A DNA stretch of 64,000 nt from Schistocephalus solidus (lineage: Eukaryota > Platyhelminthes > Cestoda > Diphyllobothriidea > Diphyllobothriidae). The position numbers were made by a program, and so were the translations under genes. This document shows positions 26,165 through 36,300 of this stretch, in pieces; the stretch's first letter is position 1; each line of letters starts with the position of its first letter. The notes beneath the pieces are model-generated. The model made no database searches. It was not told where the DNA came from and worked only from the letters and a program-made list of their open reading frames with translations. Location of the stretch: positions 124,001 to 188,000 of the forward strand of contig WEDG01005592.1 in the NCBI GenBank assembly GCA_017591395.1, written 5' to 3'.

Positions 26165-26286
26165 GTAGACTTCACCATCTATTTACGGGATCTTCTTCGA
26201 AACGTATCCATTAAAGGAACGGTTACAGTACTTAATATACATTCCTTTGCCTTGATTGGAGGTATATTACGGCAAGTGCGAACAAG
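26165..26286 (+). CDS. M13-like gene exon: (V)DW-like block and following strand
   Basis: The exon starts after AACAG (phase 0) with VDFTIYLRDLLRNVSIKG. In M13 peptidases this is the (I/V)(D/N)W..(Y/F)L...+ block followed by a short hydrophobic strand, and TVTVLNIHSFALIGGIL fits the V.V.(D/N)..YL..L pattern. The Trp is replaced by Phe. It carries an N-glycosylation sequon (NVS). The donor is ACAAG|GTACAT, leaving two bases (AG) that combine with the first base of the next exon to give Ser. This is one of the more convincing family matches in the gene. Confidence 0.75.
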
Positions 26287-26515
26287 GTACATAATGTTGG
26301 CTGAATTATGTGTTTACTTTTATTTTAACGACGCATATTATTTATTTTTGCATATTATTTTTGCATATTTATTTTAACAATGCACCACTTATTGCGCTGT
26401 AGCTGTACTACACTTTGTTTCATTTTAAAGTGCAAACTAACATACATATACATTGTGTATATGATGTGAAAATTTTTCATATTACTTAAAATACATTAGT
26501 CATCATGCATTTCAG

Positions 26516-26619
26516 TGAACTTCAGGATTACATAATTTTCTCAATTGTTCACAAATATGGAGCTACAGGCAACACCAAACTCGGACATGCAAGAAATCAA
26601 CTCTACCGAATTGCGTACG
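26516..26619 (+). CDS. M13-like gene exon: LQ.Y(L/I) block
   Basis: After the acceptor ATGCATTTCAG, the exon completes the split Ser codon and reads ELQDYIIFSIVHKYGATGNT. In M13 proteins the block (T/V)LQNYL.W..V follows directly, and the end of this exon, ARNQLYRIAYG, matches the F..AQ..L...LYG block that precedes the conserved Cys. The donor is TACG|GTAAGA (strong), leaving one base. Phase, order and both sequence blocks agree with the neighbours. Confidence 0.75.
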
Positions 26620-27039
26620 GTAAGAAAAACCCTTGAAGTTAAATGGTCAAGCACATTCAGCTTAGTTGCGTCTAAGTAACGTAAGATGACATTATGCGTT
26701 TAGATATTTTGGAATGGTCAGCTTATTACTATTTTATTTGTTGCCGATGCTTCTAACGAAAATCGTTTTTGGTCACAAACATTAAGTAAATGGACCATGC
26801 CAATCTTATCTTTCATACGTAAAGAAAATTTTTTTTAACACATCGTAGAAAAATCTGTTAATTATCAATAAATATAATAAAATATAGTCACTTTAACTTA
26901 CGTAGAATGCCCTCCTGTCATTAACACTGTATATGTCTATGATTATGATAGATAATTGCAAGAATAAAACTTTCGAAAAATTGTTCTCGTTGTGCATACT
27001 AAATCTTAGACTCACTTTTATAAGCATACCTTTATTCGT

Positions 27040-28085
27040 TTACTTCACCTTTACCTTGCGGATGGTTAGCCGTGGTGCGCATCTTCTTGACCTTAAAGTA
27101 TTTACACAGACTGTAAAGAACCACGTTTTCAAACGAGGACCCTCAATCCGAATGGATCTGTTCTGGTGCGCCCCATCTACATACTTACTTGTTAAAGATG
27201 GCCTGAGCAACAGTGTCAGCCGACATGTTGGGAAGGGGTTCCGCTTCAGCCATTTTGGTAAAGAAATCAACCATCACTAGAATATATCGGTTGCCCCGAA
27301 ACGATGGCGGTAGTGGTCCAACTAAGTCGACGCCCACACGTTCGTTGGGGTATCCCATCAGAATTGGCTGAAGAGCAGCCCTATTCAGCAGTCATGGCGG
27401 TTTGATCTGATTGCACAGGGTGCAATACCGAATAAAGTTCCACACTGACCGCTTCAAGTTAGGCCAGTAGCATCGGCGCCTAAGGGCCCACTCGTTCTTA
27501 TGGATGCCCACGTGCCCCAATTGTGTGTGGATTCTATTAAGAACATCGTCTTCCATGGATAATGGTAAAAGAATACATCGTGGGTATTGTTCGCCATCCC
27601 GATAGAACAAAACGTCATTATCAATAAAGAGTTTGTCCCTACACCGTGTGCAATCAACGCGTCTCATAGCTATGGCCTCTCAGTTCAACTGCACTAAGTG
27701 GTCGACAACCACTTTACTTCCTAGGGTTTATCGGGCCAATATGAGGATTGCCTTGCTGAGCTTGCGCCCAAAGACGGCTTTGGTCGTCTTGTAGTGACAC
27801 GGTACTAATGTTACTGTCTGTACATGATGGACATTCGCCGTGGGGATGGTAGGGCTTCCAAGAGAGAGCATCAGCATTATTGTGCTGACGTCCTGGACGG
27901 CATATGCGCTCGAACTCATAACCGGCTAGTCTCTCTTGCCATCTAGCAACCTGTCCTTCAGCGTTCTTAAAATTCTACAACCAGGTCATGGAGCTATGAT
28001 CCGTGCGTACGATTAAAGGCTGGTATTGAAGGTATGGCCGGCATTCCTCCACGAAGTGGGTAAGTGCGAGCATCTCTCTTCTGAT
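27040..28085 (-). mobile_element. Decayed Ty3/gypsy retrotransposon fragment: RNase H and integrase
   Basis: Read on the minus strand from 28085 downwards. An RNase H part comes first (a TDHSSMTW motif near 28000, then GRQHNNADALS near 27880). The HHCC zinc-binding domain of integrase follows (HTQLGHVGIHKN, then CTLCNQ, 27530-27400), then the integrase core start (GVDLVGPLPPSF, MVDFFTKM) at 27340-27240 and a WGAPEQIHSD block near 27170. In-frame stops and at least one frame change interrupt the reading. Long terminal repeats, protease and reverse transcriptase palm are not visible. It is an inactive fragment in an intron, antisense to the host gene. Confidence 0.85.
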
Positions 28086-28744
28086 CTTTTTCTAATAAAG
28101 TTAACTGGTCTTTTTTCTCTTTTTAATTAATAGACTCAAGTTATTTCCCTTAGTTAGCTTGCATCATCCTTACGATCAGGCAACGCTTGGTAATTTTGTT
28201 GCTTGCAAAATTCAATTGAAACTCGTTCGAAATCAGTAGAATCTTGAATAGCCGTATTCTTTCCGACTAAAAATGTAAGGGGAAAAACCGAAAAACATTC
28301 ATGGACGTAGTCCTGAAGGGATACGGACACAAAATTCCACAAAACTAGTCAAAGATTAAAAATATGTATTTGCCATATTTTATAAGGCTTCAAATGTAAC
28401 TTATTTGGAAAAATACCGAACATGTTATCATGATTTACAGTTTGTCACTGCATACAATGTGCTTTCATTTATGAAATATCCACATTTCTCAGGCGCCAGC
28501 ATATATTTATCGGCAAAATTGTCAATTAATCCCGAGCGAGTCTATGCGATGAAAACCTAACAAAATATCAACATTTATTTTACGCTAGGTGAACATAAGT
28601 ATTTTGAGAATTTGCCAAATGCCAAAATCACCAATTATGTCAAATCTGTAAGCATATAATTTAAAATTCATAAAGTGTACGCAAGCCAGCAATTGACCGA
28701 TTAAACGAGAAAAGGAACCGCCCACAATTCAAGTGGCTTTGCGT

Positions 28745-28890
28745 CGAATTCCGGAAAGTTAAGGTCTAAGATTAGCGTGAGGGTTAGAGCTGTTTATGGT
28801 AAGGAATACAGTACGAGTTAAGGTCAAGCGTCAGCCAAAAGTTGAGATTTTGGTGGGCTTAACCGTAAGTTGTAAGTTTAGGTTAGGGCG
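28745..28890. repeat. Patch of degenerate GGTTAG/TTAAGG words
   Basis: Within 150 bases the words GTTAAGG, GGGTTAG, GAGTTAAGG and GGTTAGGG recur at irregular spacing. Similar words occur in the opposite orientation near 22195-22265 and again near 41545-41575. They may be divergent copies of one dispersed repeat or degenerate simple sequence; no clear period is visible. Confidence 0.3.
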
Positions 28891-29689
28891 AGCGCTATAT
28901 ATGTTAAGTGTATGGGGTGTTCCTATTTCCTGTCTTGATTATGTGGCCATACAAGTCATCCTTACTCTTTTTCGTTCAGAAGCCAATTTAGGTTAACTTC
29001 CAAAAATGAATTGGCAAAATAAAAAGTGCTCAAATACGGTATTATGCTAGTGGATGTCTGCGCACATGATCTTTATACTCAGTCAAACAACACACGTGGC
29101 AGTTTTGGTAAGTTAAGGTTAATGTACGGCTATAAATGTTTTCAGTGGTACTAGCAACTTAGTTCTAAGCAGAATGTTTCAAACGTTTATCAAATTTTGG
29201 TTGCTTTGGTAGGTTTTTTATGAAAATTATATTGTTCAGTCTTTCCTTATCATCGTAGAAAAGAATAAAAGGCAACAAATAAATCTGTTAGACAACTGGT
29301 TCTTTGATGACACAGTTAAATAACGTTGGATGTTTTGTCACGCATGAGCATGTTTGTAACATTAATCATGTCATTAAATATCGTGACCTTAGCAAAATAC
29401 CAGTAAATTCTATCATGTTAGTATTATTTGAATTCAAATTGTGCTATAAGTAAAGACTATTTAATGCCAAACTTCCAGCGTTAATTCAGCGACCATACGA
29501 GCAAAAATACAAACGTCTACGCTTAGGTGATTCCTTTAAGCTATTCAAATTCATGGCATATCTTCAACTCTTAAAGAAGCACTGTTGATATATCGGTGAT
29601 AGTAATTTATTTTTAGAAAGATTAACCTTGCCAACAAAGACTAGGAGGACTGGAATGGCTACTGTTGATTCAGTGGCCGTTATCATTCA

Positions 29690-29795
29690 GTCAGAGCAAA
29701 CCCAAGGTTGTGCACTCCAAAGGCTAAAACCCCATATTTTTTGAGTAGAGGTCAAACGCGCTAACCTACTAAGCTACGGCCTGTTTGACTTACCA
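29690..29795 (-). repeat. tRNA-like remnant, possibly a SINE head
   Basis: On the minus strand the segment GTAGCTTAGTAGGTTAGCGC resembles a tRNA D-arm with an A-box. It is followed after a few bases by TTGA...TCAA, which could close a 7-base anticodon-like loop. The T-arm and B-box are not recognisable, so this is not a functional tRNA gene. A tRNA-derived SINE or tRNA pseudogene fits. Confidence 0.35.
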
Positions 29796-30168
29796 GTTCA
29801 GATTGGGAATATTGACATTTCCTTTTGCCTATAAAACAAGTCACTGTGTGGCTTATTGCCATGCTAAGGAGAGAACCACAAGGCAGAACAACGTGATTGA
29901 GTCCCATAATCAATATTTGAACGGAAAACAGGCATTTATTTTTTTTGTTAGAAATCGAAAATAGGGAACATTTTATTCGATGTCTTGCATTATAATTATG
30001 TTTATCTAGAAAAAAAGTAAAAGGCGTTGTTGTTAAAATGTGAGATGCTAGTAACAGCAAAGACATTTTGCTTTTGCTATACTATCTCTTCAGCTTGTTA
30101 GCGTTCCATGCTTGTTTATATAACATGCAGCGTGCAAGATACTTTTTGCAAAAACATTTTCTTTGTAG

Positions 30169-30323
30169 GACTAGAATATCTGGACCCACCGTCAATGTGC
30201 CTTTGGGAATTCCCATCGCCAATTTGGAAGGCTCGTCTAATCGAATCTCAAATGCACAAACTGCAAAAACTGCGTACTATGGTTCGAGGAATATACTTTT
30301 ATTTAAATTATATACGAACCAGC
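30169..30323 (+). CDS. M13-like gene exon: Cys block and YV..(F/Y) helix
   Basis: The acceptor TTTTCTTTGTAG is strong. Entered in the phase left by 26619, the exon reads GLEYLDPPSMCLWEF, then LIESQMHKLQKLRTMVRG, then IYFYLNYIRTS. M13 proteins have at this place a conserved Cys (W..CV), a helix with an (M/L)..ALG block, and YVR..F. The layout matches, although the detailed identity is low. The right edge is uncertain: GTGTCA at 30324 keeps phase 0 with the next exon, as would a GTTCGA at 30282, and neither is a strong donor. The neighbouring frame is also open, so the frame choice rests on phase. Confidence 0.5.
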
Positions 30324-31560
30324 GTGTCAAAATACTCAGCAGCTTTTTGAATCGTTAAGGCTTTTATGTCTTATTATATAAACCATGCGTTTAACTTGAA
30401 TGACCATCTAATAAAGGATGTTGAAATAAGTATATAAAAGTAAAGCCAATAAACGATTTCATGAAATGCAAACAAAAATTGTTAAAAGCATTTTTATTTA
30501 TGAAAAATAATTTCAGTTGAATAGTAAGATCTATGATCGCGTAGAGTCATGCCAAAATATTTTAAAACGTCAGAATACCAGTTTTTTAACGCGCTTTGTT
30601 TTGGCAGACTGTAACAGCCGTACAAAGGCAGTAAAAATAGCATGCATTTAATAGATATCTTCAATACCCTCTTAAATGAAAATTTGTGTGCTATAAAACC
30701 TATTCATGAGGATAATCTTTCTTACATATTTTGCGTGAAAATTCAGGTCTCCGTAATTTTTCATGGGTAAAATGCATCTTTCGGTTAAATTAAAATTTTC
30801 AAATAAGAATAATTTCGAGAACGCTGGAGTCTCTATGTTTTCTATGTAATGAAAATCAGGCATTCTTTTACGTACTTAAACACACCTCTTATTACTCTCC
30901 TAACATTTTTCTATGGATATGTATCACGTTTTCAGAAGAAGTGTGATAGCCAATAGGCAGATTTTGGCACTTTTGAACAGCCTTTGCACACCCTTTAAAT
31001 CTCCAAATATTTCAGAATGAGTAAACAAAACGTCCACTATTAAGACCATTTTATTAAATTAAGATGTTATTATCTGCACAAAGAATGCTTAACATTATTT
31101 TTGTATACATTTTTTCCATAACACATATTTTTACTTCATCAAATGTATTAAAACATTAACATCAACTATACAACATATAACAGTTCATTTTAACTGCTGT
31201 GATTTCTTCAGAAGCTGCATAGAGGAAAATTCAAAACCACTTTCTGCGTCATCTGACAAATTGTGGATGCTTTTGTACAATTATCCGTATTTAAAACCCG
31301 ATTTGGTGAAATTTCTCAATAAAATACGCACTTCAGGATTTTCTTTTACATTTCACGGGTTCATTAACATACTGAATTTCAGTGACAAGCGTTTCTAGAT
31401 ATTTATAAGCTTCAGATACGTCTTCCTGCAATTCCCAAACCCAGTGAACATACTTTCTCAAACAAGGAAGGCTTTTTTTAACATATGCAGGAGTTATTTC
31501 TTTATTTTACTGCTAAAAGAGTGTCGTTTATATGTTAAGCTATCGTATCATTGACTTCAG

Positions 31561-31647
31561 GTAGACGTTAACATCCTTCCACAACTAAAAGATGCCTTCA
31601 GTGATTATTTCAGTCTGAACGTGAGCGGTCAGCCTTCATCCCACCTG
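31561..31647 (+). CDS. M13-like gene exon: helix before the zinc domain
   Basis: The acceptor CATTGACTTCAG and the donor CTG|GTAAGA bound 29 codons in phase 0. The peptide VDVNILPQLKDAFSDYFSLN fits the M13 helix (M)I..(I/L)(R/K).AF...L, which follows YV..F in the previous exon. It continues with VSGQPSSHL, where active family members have the WMD..T+ turn; that turn is not kept here. Splice sites are good and the phase fits both neighbours. Confidence 0.6.
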
Positions 31648-33253
31648 GTAAGAGAAATCTTAACCTGCGAAAGATTCAGTTATACCAAAAAGTTAAATTT
31701 TTTCGTCGGCATATGAGAATATGAATTTACCAACTGTAAAGTAGTAAGTTTCCTAGTGTCAAAGCTATTGTATACTTTTTGGAGCTTACTTTGTCAGTGT
31801 GGCATAAAATTTACGAAGCTCTTTTAAAAAAGTAAACATATTTTATTTCGTGCATGTCAGTATCTTTTTCGCAGTTAATCTCCTTTGTATCCCCTTTCAC
31901 CCATCTCAAAACGGATGTGCATGGAATTAGGAAATCGTCTGTATTTATCTAAGCAAATAGCTGGTGAAACCGTTGGAAATTATTACTTCTCATCTCAACA
32001 GAAAAATTAAAACCATATTTCAAAAAGATAATGCTTACGTAATTTTCTGAGAGCTCACTTGTGTGGTTTATAAAACATAACCTTCAGACTTTACATTTAC
32101 ACAATACTGAGGGAAATAACATAAAACCTAATTGCCATGCGGTGATTAGGAAAATTCATCGAAAGCCCGGTTATGTGTTTTTCGATGTCAACCACTGCTT
32201 GTTCATATGTGCGCGCAACAATGAACGGCAATTTTTTTAAAGTAGTACATTGAATTTGGCTTTTGGTTTTAGAGATACGTTCCGAAAACCTTTTATTTAC
32301 GAAATAACATGGTTGGAATATAAGCGCATTCATATTTATATATAGCTTGCCTGCATACGTTTTCAAGTTCATGCATTGTCATAATACACAATACAATTGC
32401 CTATTAGTATCCAATCAGTGCAATACAAGGTATTTCAATGCTGTTAAATACGTTTGTATGGTGATTAATTATTAGAACTGCAGTTTAACGAAAATCGTGC
32501 ATTGACCAAAAAACTATGAAAATAATACTCCTCCTAGTAATTTAACCTATTTGGCGCATATATAGTCACTCATGGCTTGTATCTTTTTAAATAAAGTTTT
32601 TTAAACTTTTTCAACCTCCCAAATAAAGGTAAGAATGCCGAGATTAAACTTCCGATTAAGCTTTGCAGTAACCTTTCACATTCTGATAGAAAGTTCTTTT
32701 TAGACCAACGGATAATCAGTCGAGGATTGATAGTGACATTAACCTAAATATTAAATATAGGCGAAAGCTACTTAATTATAGGAAGAACTACATAAACTAC
32801 TTTAATCGTTGGTAATCTACGCCTTCGTTGGTTGTCTAAATAAGACGCACATAACTATATTTGTTGTTAAGGTAGTGCATGCTAATGTCATTTTTTCCAA
32901 ATAACATGATATTTCATAATGCATCGCCCATTTATTCTGGGAAATTTTGAATATTCTGTTTACAATACTTTTTTTAAATTGAATATCCTAACACAATTTT
33001 TTCCATGAAAAAGATGACAATTACGTTTCGTGCAATGTTAAACAACGTAAATGCAAATGATTTCTTTAACTCCTAGCATTTTTTTCGTAGTTAAATGTGA
33101 TGTCAGCTGAACGAACACAGTCAAAACCTGTGCAGTATTCTTGCGGTTAGAATCATTAAAGAACTGTTTACGTAAAATATAAATAAAGGAAATTTGTATG
33201 ATTCTGATGATTCATTTATCTGCATATTATTGATTCCCAATTCTTTTTAATAG
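31648..33253 (+). other. Intron of the M13-like gene
   Basis: AT-rich, with short chance open frames only. No repeat or RNA gene is visible. Confidence 0.5.
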
Positions 33254-33328
33254 GTTAAATCAATTTCCATAATAGACTCGACAGTAAATTCATTGAAATA
33301 TGATGAACTGAAACCATATTTCTTTCAG
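33254..33328 (+). CDS. M13-like gene exon: segment before ..YF..N..
   Basis: The acceptor TTTTTAATAG and the strong donor CAG|GTAAGC bound 25 codons, phase 0 at both ends. The peptide VKSISIIDSTVNSLKYDELK then PYFFQ fits the M13 stretch with a loose Y..L......(Y/F)F.N pattern between the turn helix and the zinc domain. The exon is short and the match loose, so the support is position, phase and splice sites. Confidence 0.5.
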
Positions 33329-36300
33329 GTAAGCATATTAAAATATTAAAGAATTTTGTTCCTCATTTGAAGTCTGCCAAGTATACTGACAGTACGATGT
33401 CGAATTATAAGGCGACAACAGCCAAAATAAGCTGTACTTATAGTGAAAATTGAAAGAAGCAATATGCGGTTTTCCTGGCATTCTTAAATACTTGATGTAT
33501 TTAGTGCTTTATAGCAACATAAACGCAGAATATGAATTCAAAATTAATAAATTTTAAAAATGAACATTTTAAAATTATTTTCTTTCTAAAATAATTTTTT
33601 GGTTTAAGATGTCTGGCGAAGGTAGAACATCAGAACTTCAACGGAAATTTGAATATAATCAATTTTTGGGAAAAAAGAATTTCCCACCTGGACTCTGTCA
33701 ACTCCTGCAGGATGTTGGGTACATTGAAGTTTTATGTATTTTAAATTACTTTTTAATAATTCTGTCTGAACATTTCAAAGGACAAAGATGGTTTTATTTT
33801 TTCCAAGGATTTTCCAGCTTGTATAATCACTTATATGAGTATTTCAACTGAAAGTTCAAACAATAAAGGCCACTAACTTACCATATCTTTTATAAAAAAG
33901 GTATTCTGTCTAATTAATTCAGTTAGACAGATGACCTGTCAAGTAATGTTATAAACTGAAGGTTTTGGTTATTTACCATATCTATAATCTATCCTATTTA
34001 CCCAAAATTTATCAACCAATATATCTTGTAATTAATGAACGACCTATACTTATATGCAAGGCACAAATGAAACATAAAAGTTATTATTTTCTGAAAGAAG
34101 AACAGCGATTTTTTGAAATCATATATACTGAAAACATAAAAATCTGTAAAAAGCAAACGAACGAAATATTCTTTAGTATATAATCCGTGTTCTGTCAAAT
34201 AGCAGAATATATATAACGGCCTATGCACAACTATGTTATAAACTCTTAAATAGTCATCGACGTCTACATCCTATATGAGTCGTTGTGACATGCAATTACT
34301 TTGAAGTTGGTTTATTGATTTCAGAGCTCTGTTGCAAGGATTCGGCGCAAACTTGTCACTTGTTCGTCACTTCATCAGAAAGAATTAAGTCTATTAACCC
34401 GTTAAATATTTTGTGGAAACAAACATTTCACAGGGTTGTGTGTCCAACAAAATTGAAATGCAATTAACATATGTTTTCATAGACATGCTATTCATCGTAT
34501 TTGACCAATGAGTTTTTTACGTGAGACGACTATGTAATTTTGGGCAGCCGTGTAGCCCGATGATTCGCAAGTCGTTTTCGGTGTGTTTGCTACGTTGATC
34601 TGAAAGCTTTAAAGGAAGCGAGGTATTTAATGCTTTCTGAGGGGATGTAATCTCGGAAAGTTTACTTACTGGAGTTGTTTATGTCATGTTAATAGACTCA
34701 CCTAAATGGAGAATGGCATCGTCGACAATAAGATATACCCACAATGAACGCGTGTGACGCAGAGGCCATCGCTCAAACAAAGACTATATCTACGACATTG
34801 TTTCTTCATTAAGTGTTGTACTAGGATATTCTATTGTTAAATTTACGCGCAAGGAAAGATTTTAATATGTTGCCATTTGTTGAAATTATTGAGTTATGGA
34901 TATTCTTATAAGTCCCAAAAGAACATATTTTATCGATTTTTACTTTCCAGTGATGTCGTACAGTTACTAATGTGTTACGAAACAAGTAATTATATAATTT
35001 ATCCCACATTCTATGCCCTGTCAGTTTCGTACTTACGCATCGGCATGAAACAAAACATTTCAACCCTAGCTTAGGCTATATGACAATGTTTAAATAGCTG
35101 CTATATCGTGGATGGTTTGTAAGTAAATCAAAGTAATGTTCCCATGCCTATATAACATGGGCGCGTTTTTTGACCGTATTTCTACTTCTCTGTAAATAGA
35201 ATGACTCTGATTAACAAGCCACGTATGTTAAGAAGACATTCGGTTTTATCTGACGAAAGAAGTGTGCTTCCGTAATACCTTGACTTCCCTGATTTACGCG
35301 GACTTCAGATTTACCTTCGGTCGGTAATGTCAAAAGTTTCTTACAGATAACCGATATACATGCGCTGTTGTTGTCCGAAGTCACCAATATAACGGATTAC
35401 CCACACGTACTGCAGCACCGATTTTCACTCAAGCCATAAAAATATCGTTTATAAAGTAAGAAAATCAGAGTCTTTAGTGTTGAACAGACTGTTTGCCTTG
35501 CGTTGATCTGCTAAGTAGAATGCAATCGTTTAACATATTCAAAATTGCAATTCCGATTGGGGCATTAGGCTTAAGCGATTTTTCTATCTACGCCTTCTCT
35601 AACCCATGTCTAAATAACAATACCTGTGATGTAATTCTGTTGCCTAACTGAATGCATTATATTGCAATTTTATTGTTTTTATCACGTACTCAAGTGCGGA
35701 ATTCCTTTGTGTTATCTTTGAACTTTAGCTTTGGCATGTTTTTCAAAGCCTATGTTAATCGGAACCTAAGAAACACATGCAAAACATGTTAATAATTAAA
35801 GGTTGAAAACGAGCCTTTGACAGAAAATGAACCAATATTATTTTCAAGATCGATTGCGTAGAATTCCATCGCTTATTCCTTAAAATCTCAAAAAAAGACG
35901 GTATATGTACGATAACTTTGTCATCCTTAAGCAGGAAATGGTTTCCGAATGTTACACGCTTCTGGAGTTTGTTTTTTCAGCTATTCAGGGTCAATAATGA
36001 AATTGCGTTCCAAGACGATTCTGGTCCACAGCAAGACAACAGGAACCCATCGACGACGGTATACCGAAAGGCCAACAGCATGCGTCAGGGCCTAGTTTAA
36101 CAAAGTAACCACCCATTGTGCCACCAACGCAGTCCCGTACGAACGCTATACAAGGGTCAGACACTCATTGCCGCCAGGCACTCCATTATCTTCGGCAGAT
36201 AGTCACCTTCACCAGTTAACCTCGCAGCTTCATAGAGCACAGCATACGGCCGAATCAAGCTATAAGACCAACAATAAAAGTGGAGCAAGCACTCATGTAT

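Larger units (their letters stand above)
26620..30168 (+). other. Intron of the M13-like gene with transposon debris
   Basis: This 3.5 kb intron contains a decayed minus-strand Ty3/gypsy pol fragment (27040-28085), a patch of GGTTAG/TTAAGG-like words (28745-28890) and a tRNA-like remnant on the minus strand (29690-29795). I see no host exon between 26620 and 30168. The gypsy piece is markedly GC-richer than its surroundings. Confidence 0.6.

Noticed and set aside
34325..34400. Exon of the M13-like gene after TGATTTCAG
   Set aside because: Open in phase 0, with a slight resemblance to the family, but no decent donor that gives the required phase 1. Kept only as a candidate.
35935..35989. Exon of the M13-like gene (open after TTAAGCAG, phase 0 in, phase 1 out)
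   Set aside because: It would solve the phase gap, but the peptide (TLLEFVFSAIQ) matches the Penelope-like reverse transcriptase that continues directly after it, so it belongs to the mobile element.
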